This document shows positions 14,328-22,125 of a DNA stretch of 30,499 nucleotides, in pieces. Within the stretch, counting starts at the first letter, position 1. Each line of letters starts with the position of its first letter. The translations under genes and the position numbers were made by a program. Below the pieces are notes generated by a model. The model made no database searches and had not been told where the DNA came from. It saw nothing but the letters and a program-made list of their open reading frames with translations. The DNA comes from Pseudomonadota bacterium (GTDB lineage Bacteria > Pseudomonadota > Alphaproteobacteria > Sphingomonadales > Sphingomonadaceae), in NCBI GenBank assembly GCA_023422695.1, contig JAFAGN010000149.1:1-30499 (forward strand), read 5' to 3'.

Positions 14328-16010
14328 TCAGACGAGGATATGGCAGATGTTGGGTTGCGGCCAGCCGATGCCGCGCGCCAGCGCGGCGAGGGCGCCTTCG
14401 TCGATCCGCGCCGGATCGGCCAGTTCGACCCGGTAGCGCCCGTGGAGCGCGCGGATCGTGCGAACATTCGCGCTACCGCCCAGCGCGTGCGCGATGCCGT
14501 CGGGCAGTTGGGACGGATCGGCGTTGCCGTTTTGCGCCTGCGACGGTTTCGCGGGGGCCGACGCGCCGCCGCTCGACAGCGCGCCGCGAATTTCCTCGGC
14601 AACCAGGTCGGCGATCGGGCCGAGCACGACCTGCGCCGCCTTGTCGGACGGGCGGATGATCCCGCGCGCGCCGAGCGCCGATAGCGCGGCGTCGTCGATC
14701 GCCTGACCATCGGCGACGATCAGCCGCAGGCGGGTGGTGCAGGCATCGACGCTGACCAGATTGGCCGGGCCGCCGAGCGCGGTGATAAAGGCATTGCCGC
14801 GTGTGCTGCCGGCTGAGGGGACGGCGACGACCGTCACCTCGCCACGCTCGCGGCCCGGCGTCGTCAGGTCGAAGCGGCGGATGAAAAAGCGGAACAGCCC
14901 GTAATAGAGCAACGCGTAAACCGCACCGATCGGCAAAAGGAGCCATGGCCGCGTTGCCAGCCGGAAATTCAGCACATAGTCGAACAAGCCCGCCGAAAAA
15001 CCAAAGCCGAGCTTGATGCCGAGCGCGTTCATCAGCGCCATCGCGGCGCCGGTCAGCAGCGCGTGGATCGCGTAGAGCAGCGGCGCGACAAACATGAAGG
15101 TGAACTCGATCGGTTCGGTCACGCCGGTCAGGAAGCTGGTGAAGGCAAGGGAGAAGAGCATGCCGCCGACCGCCTTGCGCCGCTCGGGCCGTGCTTCGTG
15201 ATACATCGCAAGGCACGCGGCGGGCAGGCCGAACATCATCACCGGGAAAAAGCCCGACATGAACGCACCGGCGTCGGGATCGCCCGCGAAGAAGCGGCGC
15301 AGGTCGCCCGTTGCGCCCGCAAAATCGCCGACGACGAACCAGGCGGCATTGTTGATGATATGGTGCAGCCCGGTGACGATCAGTAGCCGGTTGAGCGTGC
15401 CATAGACAAACAGGCCGATCTCTCCGCTGTCGACGACCGCGCGGCTGGCGGTGTCGATCGCGCCGCTGATATGCGCATAGCCATAGCCGAGCACCGCAGC
15501 GAGCAGCAGGCCCGCGACACCGCTGGCGATCGGCACGAAGCGGCGGCCGCCGAAAAAGGCGAGATATTCGGGCAGCGCGATAGTCGCGAAACGGTTGTAG
15601 AAATTGCCGCCGATCAGGCCAGAGATGATACCGATCGGTACCTCGAGCTTGTCGATCTGGCCGATCGCCCAGGTTTTTGCCGCCAGCGCGGCCGCCGCCT
15701 CGGGCAACCCAGCGCCGACGTCGGGCGGGGCGATCAGGAACGTCTGCGCCCCGGTCGTCGTGATCAGATAGCAGACGACCCCCGCGAGCGCCGCGGCACC
15801 ATTGCCGTCGCGCGCAAAGCCCACAGCGACTCCGATCGCGAACAGGATGCCGAGATTGTCGAAGATCGCGGCACCCGCGGCTGATATGAACAGGATGTCG
15901 AGCAGGTCGGGCTGGCCGATGCGCAGCAACAAGCCCGCGATTGGCAGCACCGCGATCGGCAGCATCAGCGCGCGGCCGAGCGGCTGGAGCGCCTCGAGCA
16001 TCTTTTTCAT
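14328..16010 (-). CDS. nagE: PTS N-acetylglucosamine transporter, IIC-IIB plus a cysteine-less IIB copy
   Basis: 560 residues. The IIC domain (about 1-385) starts MKKMLEALQPLGRALMLPIA and holds LLIVTGLHHIINNAAWF and LTGVTEPIEFTFMFVAPLLY, the glucose/GlcNAc IIC signatures. The IIB domain (about 405-480) has phospho-acceptor C424 in VSVDACTTRLRLIVAD. After an Ala/Pro linker, residues 502-560 repeat the IIB pattern (HALGGSANVRTIRALHGRYR) but without the cysteine. E. coli NagE has a IIA domain in this position; here IIA is in the neighbouring fusion protein. It overlaps that gene by ATGA and is last in the nag operon. GlcNAc specificity is inferred from the locus; start ATG 16010 gives the family N-terminus. 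Confidence 0.9.
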   Translation of the reverse strand: MKKMLEALQPLGRALMLPIAVLPIAGLLLRIGQPDLLDILFISAAGAAIFDNLGILFAIGVAVGFARDGNGAAALAGVVCYLITTTGAQTFLIAPPDVGAGLPEAAAALAAKTWAIGQIDKLEVPIGIISGLIGGNFYNRFATIALPEYLAFFGGRRFVPIASGVAGLLLAAVLGYGYAHISGAIDTASRAVVDSGEIGLFVYGTLNRLLIVTGLHHIINNAAWFVVGDFAGATGDLRRFFAGDPDAGAFMSGFFPVMMFGLPAACLAMYHEARPERRKAVGGMLFSLAFTSFLTGVTEPIEFTFMFVAPLLYAIHALLTGAAMALMNALGIKLGFGFSAGLFDYVLNFRLATRPWLLLPIGAVYALLYYGLFRFFIRRFDLTTPGRERGEVTVVAVPSAGSTRGNAFITALGGPANLVSVDACTTRLRLIVADGQAIDDAALSALGARGIIRPSDKAAQVVLGPIADLVAEEIRGALSSGGASAPAKPSQAQNGNADPSQLPDGIAHALGGSANVRTIRALHGRYRVELADPARIDEGALAALARGIGWPQPNICHILV

Positions 16011-18496
16011 CGACGGGTCTCCTCGAAAGCGCGAGCGAGCGCGCGCACCTCGGCGGCGGATTGGCATTGCAGCGCGAGATCGGCGTGCGCGCGCGCTTCG
16101 GTCAGCGTCAGGCCGCGGACGATCTCCTTGGCTTCGGCGACGAAGCCGGGGACCGCCGACAATTCGGTCACGCCCAGCCCGATCAGGATCGGCAGCGCGG
16201 CGGGGTCGGACGCCAGTCCCCCGCACACCCCGACCCAGCGCCCACCCGCGGTTGCCAGACGGCAGGTTTCGCCGATCATGCGCAGCACCGCAGGGTGCAT
16301 TGCATCAACCCCGGCGGCGACCGCGGGATTACCGCGGTCCATCGCCAGCACATATTGGGTAAGGTCGTTGGTGCCGATCGACAGGAAGTCGGCCTCGATA
16401 GCGAGCAGGTCGGCGGTCATCGCGGCGGCGGGGGTTTCGACCATCACCCCGACTTCGACCGGGGTCGCGATGCCCATTTCGCCGCGCAGCCGATCGATCA
16501 GCGCACGCACTTGATGCAGTTCGTCGATGCTGGCGACCATCGGGATCATGATCTTGCATTGTCCGACGGGCTCGACGCGCAAGATCGCGCGGAGCTGCGT
16601 TTCGAGCAGCTCCGGGTTGGCGAGCGCGACGCGGATGCCGCGCAGACCGAGCGCCGGATTTTCCTCCTCTGCGATCGGAATATAGGCGGCAGGCTTGTCG
16701 CCGCCGATGTCGAGCAGGCGGATGATGACGGGTTTTCCGGGCAACGCGTCGGCGATCGCCTGATAGGCGGCGTGCTGCTCGTCCTCCGACGGCGCGGTAT
16801 CGCGATCGAGGAACAGGAATTCGCTCCGCACCAGCCCCGATCCTTCGGCGCCCTGCGCAGCGGCGAGCATGGCGTCTTCGACCGTGCCCAGATTGGCGAA
16901 GATTTCGATGCGCGCGCCGTCAGCCGTATGGCACGCGTTCGCTGCGCCAGCCTTTGCCGCCTCGCGCCGCGCGCCGCGTTTTGCGAGCCGCGCAGCGAAG
17001 GCGTCGGTATCGGCGGGCGAGGGGGCAAGGGTGACATGTCCCATCTCGGCGTCGAGGAGCAGTGAGGTGCCTTCTGCGACCGCATCTAGGGCATCGCCCA
17101 TCGCGACAAGCGCGGGAAGCCCCATTCCCGCGCAAAGGATCGCGACGTGCGACGTCGGCCCCCCGCGCGCCAGGCAGATGCCCGCGGGCTTGGCTGCGGC
17201 CAGCGTCACCAGCTGCGACGGCAGCAGGTCGTCGGCAACCACAATCGCGCCCGCCGGAATCGATGCATCGCCCAGCGGCGTATCGGTCAAAACCGACAGC
17301 AGTTGGCGTTCGATATCGATCAGGTCGTCGATCCGTTCGATCAGATGCGCATTGCCGGTGGCGCGGATCGCATCGACCTGATCACGGATCGCGCCGCGCC
17401 AGGCAAAGCCTGCGCTGCGGCCCGCCGCGATGCGCCGTTCTGCTCCGGCGAACAGTTCGGGGTCGTCGATCAAGGCGAGATGCGCCTGCATGACGGCCGC
17501 GACGCCGCCGCTTTCGCTGTTGGCGCGCGCTGCAATCCGCTCGCGCACGGCGCCGCGCGCCGCGATCAGCGCCGCGCGCTCTTCCCCTGCGTCGGCGCCA
17601 TCGTGCGCCACCGCGATCTCGGCTTGCCGCAGCCGCGTCGCGGGGCCCATGGCGAGTCCGGGCGAGGCGATCACTCCGCCGATCTGCCCCGCGCGCAGCG
17701 GCGCGGTGGCGGTCGGCGCCGTTGACGCAGCCAGTGCCGCCGTCTCGCCCATGCCGCTCGCCAGCAGCGCGACGATAGCTAGCAGTGCTGCCTCGGCGTC
17801 GTCGCCGCGCGCCTGAACGCGGATTTCGTCACCGAAGCGCGTGCCCAGCGCCAGCAGCGCGACGGTGCTGCGCGCGTCGCCGCGCTTGTCGCCATGCTGC
17901 AAATATACTTCGGCGGCAAAGCCGCGCACGGCCTCGCCAATCCGCGCGGCGGGACGCGCATGAATACCGTGCGGCAGCGACAGCGTCACCGTCTGTTCGA
18001 TCACCGTGCCATCGTCCGAGCGGTGGCGCGCGTCGGTTTGCGCGGGAACCAGCGTCATCAGCGCCTCGCACGCGCCGATCGCGCAGTCGGTGCTGCGGCG
18101 GCTGATCGCAAAGGCTTCGGCATTGGTGACGATCACCGGGGTGATCAGGCTGGGCGCCGCCAGGGCAACCGCATCGAGGTCGAAGCGGATCAGCGGGTCG
18201 CCGCGCGCGACGGTCTGGCCGATCGCCACGAGCGGCGTGAAACCTTCGCCCTTCAGCATCACGGTATCGAGCCCGATATGGATCAGCACCTCGGCACCCT
18301 CGGCGCTGCGCAGCGAAACCGCATGGCCTGCATCGTGCAGCGTCACCACCTCGCCGTCGAACGGCGCGACGATGGTGTCGCCGAGCGGCTCGATCGCCAC
18401 CCCGTCGCCCATCATGCGCTGGGCGAATACGGGATCGGGAACGCTGTCCAGCGTCGTCGCCCACCCTCTGAGCGGAGAGGTGATGATCAGGCTCAT
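16007..18496 (-). CDS. nagF: PTS multiphosphoryl transfer protein, IIA-HPr-EI fusion
   Basis: 829 residues carrying the whole phosphate relay from PEP to NagE. Domain order is IIA (Glc type, about 1-150, H73 in VLIHIGLDTVMLKGEGF), HPr (about 165-255, H179 in LPHGIHARPAARIGEAV) and enzyme I (about 270-829, H450 in CLARGGPTSHVAILCAGMG). The EI C-terminal PEP domain has RLLDIGGDKPAAYIPIAEEE, SIGTNDLTQYVLAMDR and the catalytic cysteine in WVGVCGGLASDP. ATG 18496 has a gggga SD; a TTG at 18511 in the same frame is less likely. A 51-base gap after nagA is exactly filled by a short ORF. Fusion of this kind is known for GlcNAc PTS in other proteobacteria. Confidence 0.93.
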   Translation of the reverse strand: MSLIITSPLRGWATTLDSVPDPVFAQRMMGDGVAIEPLGDTIVAPFDGEVVTLHDAGHAVSLRSAEGAEVLIHIGLDTVMLKGEGFTPLVAIGQTVARGDPLIRFDLDAVALAAPSLITPVIVTNAEAFAISRRSTDCAIGACEALMTLVPAQTDARHRSDDGTVIEQTVTLSLPHGIHARPAARIGEAVRGFAAEVYLQHGDKRGDARSTVALLALGTRFGDEIRVQARGDDAEAALLAIVALLASGMGETAALAASTAPTATAPLRAGQIGGVIASPGLAMGPATRLRQAEIAVAHDGADAGEERAALIAARGAVRERIAARANSESGGVAAVMQAHLALIDDPELFAGAERRIAAGRSAGFAWRGAIRDQVDAIRATGNAHLIERIDDLIDIERQLLSVLTDTPLGDASIPAGAIVVADDLLPSQLVTLAAAKPAGICLARGGPTSHVAILCAGMGLPALVAMGDALDAVAEGTSLLLDAEMGHVTLAPSPADTDAFAARLAKRGARREAAKAGAANACHTADGARIEIFANLGTVEDAMLAAAQGAEGSGLVRSEFLFLDRDTAPSEDEQHAAYQAIADALPGKPVIIRLLDIGGDKPAAYIPIAEEENPALGLRGIRVALANPELLETQLRAILRVEPVGQCKIMIPMVASIDELHQVRALIDRLRGEMGIATPVEVGVMVETPAAAMTADLLAIEADFLSIGTNDLTQYVLAMDRGNPAVAAGVDAMHPAVLRMIGETCRLATAGGRWVGVCGGLASDPAALPILIGLGVTELSAVPGFVAEAKEIVRGLTLTEARAHADLALQCQSAAEVRALARAFEETRR

Positions 18497-18546
18497 CGAT
18501 CTAATCCCCAAAACTTCCGCCGCTTTTTTTTCGGCTTGATTATCAT
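18493..18546 (-). CDS. possible 17-residue basic small ORF between nagA and the PTS fusion gene
   Basis: ATG at 18544-18546 lies one base after the nagA stop and encodes MIIKPKKKRRKFWGLDR, ending in TGA (18493-18495) that overlaps the next ATG as ATGA. It fills the only real gap in this operon. It contains a run of eight A residues on the coding strand and lacks a strong SD, so it would depend on reinitiation after nagA. It may be a coupling leader, a small protein, or chance. Confidence 0.3.
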   Translation of the reverse strand: MIIKPKKKRRKFWGLDR

Positions 18547-18547
18547 T

Positions 18548-19708
18548 TTACGCGCGGGCCAGGTCCGGTGCGGTGTCGGGTGCAATCCGTCCGCCGATCC
18601 ACGTCGCACGCGGATCGAGTTCGCTGCCCAGCCACACCCAGTCGGCGCGCTGCCCCGTCGCGATCGCTCCGTGGCTGTCCCGCAGCGACAGGAAGGCGGC
18701 AGGGGTGGCGCTCGCCATCGCCGCCACGTCGGTCACTGGCAGCCCGGTCACCTCGACCGTCTTGCGCAGCGCTGCCGCCATGTCGAGATGCGTCCCGGCA
18801 AGCGTGCCGTCCTCGAAAATGCAGACGCCGTCCTTCACCGCAATACGCTTGCCTTGAAGGGTGAATTCGCTGTCGGCGGTGCCGACGCTGGGCATCGCAT
18901 CGGTGACCAGCATGATGCGTTCGATGCCCTTCGCCTTGATCGCCAGACGGACGACGGCGGGGTGGAGGTGTACGTCGTCGACGATTAGGCCGCAATAGCT
19001 GTCCGAATCGAAAGCGGCGCCGACGGCGCCCGGCGCGCGATGATGCAGCGGCGACATCGCGTTGAACAAATGGGTGAACCCGGATAGTCCCGCGCCGATT
19101 GCCCGCTGCGCCTCGTCATAGGTCGCGTCGCTGTGACCGGCACTGACGATCACGCCGTGGTGCACGAGGGTGCGAATATCCTCTTCAGCGCAGAGCTCAG
19201 GCGCCAGCGTCAGCATCACGCGCCCGCGATGCGGTGCGGTGAGCGTTGCGAGCGTCTCGGCGTCGAGGCGGCGGATGCGATGCGCCTCGTGGATACCGCG
19301 CTTGACCTCGTTGATGAACGGCCCTTCGATATGGATGCCGATCACCCCCGGCACCCCCTGTTCGATCGCGGCATCGACCGCGGCCATCGCGGCGGCGATC
19401 TGGGCCGGGGTGTCGCTGATCAGCGTCGGGAGGAATGCGGTGGTGCCGAACCGGGCATGCGCGGCGCCGATTGCCGCAATAGCCTCGACGTCGACTTGAT
19501 CGTTGAACAGCACGCCGCCGCCGCCATTGACCTGCGTATCGATGAAGCCGGGGAGCAGCCAGCCCCCCTCCAGATCGACTTCATGGTCGGCGGACGCCGG
19601 TCCGACCGGGGTGACAGCGGTAACGACGCCATCGGCGACGGCAATATCTGCCGCCTCGACGGCGCCGTCCGGCAGTGCGACCCGGCCGTTGTGAAAGCGA
19701 TAGATCAT
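18548..19708 (-). CDS. nagA: N-acetylglucosamine-6-phosphate deacetylase
   Basis: 386 residues. It converts GlcNAc-6-P to GlcN-6-P and acetate in the cytosol. Motifs are GWLLPGFIDTQVNGGGGVLF, the metal-site glutamate in GIHIEGPFINEVKRGIHEA, the metal histidines in VIVSAGHSDATYDEA and GFTHLFNAMSPLHHR, and the catalytic aspartate in LVTDAMPSVG. The C-terminus (RADWVWLGSELDPRATWIGG) is the usual beta-sandwich closure. The ATG at 19706-19708 overlaps the stop of nagB-II (ATGA) and yields the standard MIYRFHNGRV start; an open extension upstream is not needed. Confidence 0.95.
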   Translation of the reverse strand: MIYRFHNGRVALPDGAVEAADIAVADGVVTAVTPVGPASADHEVDLEGGWLLPGFIDTQVNGGGGVLFNDQVDVEAIAAIGAAHARFGTTAFLPTLISDTPAQIAAAMAAVDAAIEQGVPGVIGIHIEGPFINEVKRGIHEAHRIRRLDAETLATLTAPHRGRVMLTLAPELCAEEDIRTLVHHGVIVSAGHSDATYDEAQRAIGAGLSGFTHLFNAMSPLHHRAPGAVGAAFDSDSYCGLIVDDVHLHPAVVRLAIKAKGIERIMLVTDAMPSVGTADSEFTLQGKRIAVKDGVCIFEDGTLAGTHLDMAAALRKTVEVTGLPVTDVAAMASATPAAFLSLRDSHGAIATGQRADWVWLGSELDPRATWIGGRIAPDTAPDLARA

Positions 19709-20742
19709 AAAGTCTCGGTAACCTTGTTCAGATGCGGAGGCGAGTCGGGGTTGCACCCGCGCGCCAGCGCCAATGCGCTTGCCATGCGGTAAAAGCTCTG
19801 GATCATCAGGATCGGTTCGATCGCCGGATGCGACGCAATGGCGGGCAGGTCGCCGACCGCGGGATCGGCGAGGAGGACGGTGGCGCCGCGGCCGCGAAAT
19901 TCGCCGACCGCTTCACGGACGCTGGTGGCGGTGCGGTCGCTGCCGCCGAGCGCCAGAACATGAAAGCCCGCTCCGACGATCGCCATCGGGCCGTGGCGCA
20001 CTTCGGCGGCGCTGAAACATTCGGCGTGGAGCGCCGCGGTTTCCTTCAACTTGAGTGCGGCCTCCTGCGCAGCGCCAAGGCCGTAGCCGCGGCCGAGAAC
20101 GAACAGGTTCGTGGCGCCGCGATACGCCGCGATCGCGGGCGACCAATCGAGCGCAAAGGCCTCGGCAAGCCGTTCGGGAAGGGTGGTGAGCGCATCGCCG
20201 AGCGGGGCGCTTTGCGACCATGCCGCGACCAATGCGGCGATGGCCGCCAGCGAGCAGATATAGGATTTGGTCGCCGCGACCGATCGTTCGGCCCCCGCCG
20301 ACAGCGGGACGACGATATCGGCAAGGTCGGCGAGCGGGCTGTCGGGCGCATTGACCAGGGCGACGACAAAGGCGCCTGCTTCGCGCTGCTGTTCGACCGC
20401 CGCGAGCAGGTCGGGGCTTTGGCCTGACTGCGAAATGGCCAGACACAGCCGGTTGCCGACCACCGACGGCGCATCATAGAGCGAGGCGATCGACAGCGCC
20501 GCCGACGCGGTCGGCGTCCCGGTCATCGTTTCGATCAGATATTTCGCATAGGTTGCAGCATGGTCGGACGAACCGCGTGCACAGGTAACGACAACGGCGG
20601 GCGGGGAGGCGTGGAGGCGGCGGGCGATCGCCGCGAACGTATCGCGATTGGCTTTGAGCATGCGGGATACTGCCGTTGCCGCCTCGGCGGCTTCCTGCTC
20701 CATCAGCGTTTGATTGGCGTCTGGCGCGGCGTTCGGCGTCAT
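19705..20742 (-). CDS. nagB-II: SIS-domain glucosamine-6-phosphate deaminase (NagB-II type)
   Basis: 345 residues. Two SIS (sugar isomerase) domains: the first has VTCARGSSDHAATYAKYLIE and LAISQSGQSPDLLAAVEQ, the second NLFVLGRGYGLGAAQEAALK and HAECFSAAEVRHGPMAIVG, matching the GlmS isomerase half. No glutaminase domain is present. With nagA next door the likely reaction is GlcN-6-P to fructose-6-P plus ammonia, as in NagB-II enzymes that replace classical NagB. ATG 20742 has an excellent SD (ggaggga); a TTG just before it is ignored. It overlaps nagA by four bases and heads the catabolic operon from the promoter at 20790-20817. Confidence 0.88.
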   Translation of the reverse strand: MTPNAAPDANQTLMEQEAAEAATAVSRMLKANRDTFAAIARRLHASPPAVVVTCARGSSDHAATYAKYLIETMTGTPTASAALSIASLYDAPSVVGNRLCLAISQSGQSPDLLAAVEQQREAGAFVVALVNAPDSPLADLADIVVPLSAGAERSVAATKSYICSLAAIAALVAAWSQSAPLGDALTTLPERLAEAFALDWSPAIAAYRGATNLFVLGRGYGLGAAQEAALKLKETAALHAECFSAAEVRHGPMAIVGAGFHVLALGGSDRTATSVREAVGEFRGRGATVLLADPAVGDLPAIASHPAIEPILMIQSFYRMASALALARGCNPDSPPHLNKVTETL

Positions 20743-20781
20743 CAATCTTCCCTCCGGATCGGGCGCTCTCTGGCGCTCGAT

Positions 20782-20800
20782 ACATTGGTACTATATAGGT
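20782..20800. promoter_or_regulatory. candidate NagR operator at the nag operon promoter
   Basis: The site acattggtactatataggt overlaps the -10 element. The core ATTGGTACTATAT closely matches the box near 21970-21984 read on the other strand (ATTGGTTTTATAT) and shares ATTGGTA with 21740-21746. NagR/YvoA-type GntR regulators bind ATTGGT-containing sites. Confidence 0.5.
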
Positions 20801-20817
20801 TATATAAAGCTCATCAA
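20790..20817 (-). promoter_or_regulatory. sigma-70-like promoter for the nagB-II-nagA-PTS operon
   Basis: On the minus strand TTGATG (20812-20817) and TATAGT (20790-20795) are 16 bases apart, unusually AT-rich for this genome. The predicted transcript would begin ~40 bases before the nagB-II start codon. The -10 box abuts an ATTGGT box (20784-20789), placing a repressor site over the start region. Confidence 0.6.
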
Positions 20818-20933
20818 GATGTATGTTCAAAAATTCGAATGCAGCGGTCGGTCCTCCCGTGGAAACAGGGCGCGATGCAGCGGGCGAACCGTGATCCGCA
20901 CGCCGCTTTGTCGGCTATTGCATGATGCCCGGG

Positions 20934-21707
20934 TTAGCCGTTGAGTTCGGCCACGACGTCGTAGGCGTCGCCGCGATAATAGCTTTGGGTGTATTCGGCG
21001 GTGCGTCCGTCCGCCAGAAATCCGCGCCTTTCGATGAACAGACCCGGCATTCCCGCTTCGATTCCCAGCACCTCGGCCTGTTCGGCGGAGAAGGCGATGG
21101 CGCGCAGCCGTTGCAGCGCGCGCACCGGCAAATGTCCAGCGGCGTCGAGCGCTTCATAGAGCGAAGCGTCGACCGCTTCGAGCGACGGCAGGCAGTAAGC
21201 CGGGATCGTTGCATATTCCAGCGCCATCGATGTGTCGTCGGCGTAGCGGATGCGATGGAAGCGATAGACGAGCGAGCCGGGAGACAGGCCGAGCGACAGC
21301 GCCTCCTCGGGCGTGACGGCGCCCGCGGTCTTGCTGACCCAGGTGCTGGTCGGCTTGCGGCCGCGCGATACCATGTCTTCGGAAAAGGAGGTGAGTTTGG
21401 AAAAGCTCTTCTCGACGCGCGGGCGGGTCACGAAGGTGCCGGCGCCGCGCCGCCGCGCGACGATCCCGTCCGAAACAAGCCCGTCGATCGCCTTGCGGAC
21501 CGTGATCCGCGATACGTCAAATTCGTCCGCGAGGTCGCGTTCGGTCGGGATTGCCTCTTCGGGCCGGACCATCTGCGCCTCAATCGCGTCGCGCAGGATC
21601 TTCTGCAACTGCAGATACAGCGGTGTCGGATCTTCCTTGTGAAGCGGACCAACGCGTTCGATCAGTGACAAGGATGTTGCTCCACCTGATTGCCCCGGCG
21701 CGATCAT
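20934..21707 (-). CDS. nagR: GntR-family regulator with UTRA domain (NagR-like)
   Basis: 257 residues. A winged-helix GntR domain (about 27-98) has TPLYLQLQKILRDAIEAQMV, TERDLADEFDVSRITVRKAI and DGIVARRRGAGTFV. The UTRA ligand domain follows (about 110-250), with YRFHRIRYADDTSMALEYAT, LYEALDAAGHLPVRALQRLR and FIERRGFLADGRTAEYTQSY, the HutC/NagR pattern that senses sugar phosphates such as GlcN-6-P or GlcNAc-6-P. It likely represses the nag operon and the divergent hexosaminidase gene. The start is less certain: ATG 21707 is used; the frame is open further upstream to 21770, and the family core begins near residue 20. It lies upstream of nagB-II, same strand, 191-base gap. Confidence 0.9.
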   Translation of the reverse strand: MIAPGQSGGATSLSLIERVGPLHKEDPTPLYLQLQKILRDAIEAQMVRPEEAIPTERDLADEFDVSRITVRKAIDGLVSDGIVARRRGAGTFVTRPRVEKSFSKLTSFSEDMVSRGRKPTSTWVSKTAGAVTPEEALSLGLSPGSLVYRFHRIRYADDTSMALEYATIPAYCLPSLEAVDASLYEALDAAGHLPVRALQRLRAIAFSAEQAEVLGIEAGMPGLFIERRGFLADGRTAEYTQSYYRGDAYDVVAELNG

Positions 21708-21737
21708 GACAAGACCAGTGCCGCCACCACATGTGTT

Positions 21738-21750
21738 GCATTGGTATCGT
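21738..21750. promoter_or_regulatory. candidate NagR box upstream of nagR
   Basis: An ATTGGTATCG box (ATTGGT at 21740-21745) lies 33 bases ahead of the nagR start. It shares ATTGGTA with the site at the nag operon promoter, suggesting autoregulation. A single half-site, so tentative. Confidence 0.35.
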
Positions 21751-21967
21751 CGCGTCAATCTTTGTTGCAAAGGTGGGCCCGCCGATGCCGCGCCGATGCG
21801 CGGGATTGACGGTCAGACGATGGCGATGTCACAATTCTTGTAAATTCCAGTCGGGCCGCATTTCCGGTGCGACCGCAAGCTCCGATAGGACCAATCGGTC
21901 GAAGTCGTGCCGGAAGCGGTTCGGTGCGCCGTTCCTTTTCGGCGGTGATAACCCCCGAAGGACAATA

Positions 21968-21985
21968 CTAATATAAAACCAATAT
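21968..21985. promoter_or_regulatory. candidate NagR box upstream of the hexosaminidase gene
   Basis: The sequence atataaaaccaatat (ACCAAT at 21978-21983) matches, in reverse orientation, the ATTGGT-n2-TATAT pattern of the nag operon site. It sits within a TA-rich, -10-like stretch (taatat near 21969-21974). A further near-palindrome GACCAATCGGTC lies at 21889-21900. The 418-base gap between nagR and the hexosaminidase gene otherwise shows no gene that I can support. Confidence 0.45.
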
Positions 21986-22125
21986 GCCGTGAACTCGTTA
22001 TGCGCCTTGCATCGATAGCGTTTGGTTTTCAGCTTTTTCGTCGTGTCGGCTGGTCCGCAAAGGCATTGACCGTCGGACGGCGACATGACAAATCAAATAC
22101 AAATTATCAACATGGGAGAGGACAG

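Noticed and set aside
21829..22086. 85-codon minus-strand ORF in the nagR-hexosaminidase gap
   Set aside because: No SD or family resemblance, and it runs across the candidate operators of the divergent region.
22000..22125. ATG 22000 as the hexosaminidase start
   Set aside because: It would place 42 non-hydrophobic residues before an evident signal peptide; ATG 22126 has a good SD.
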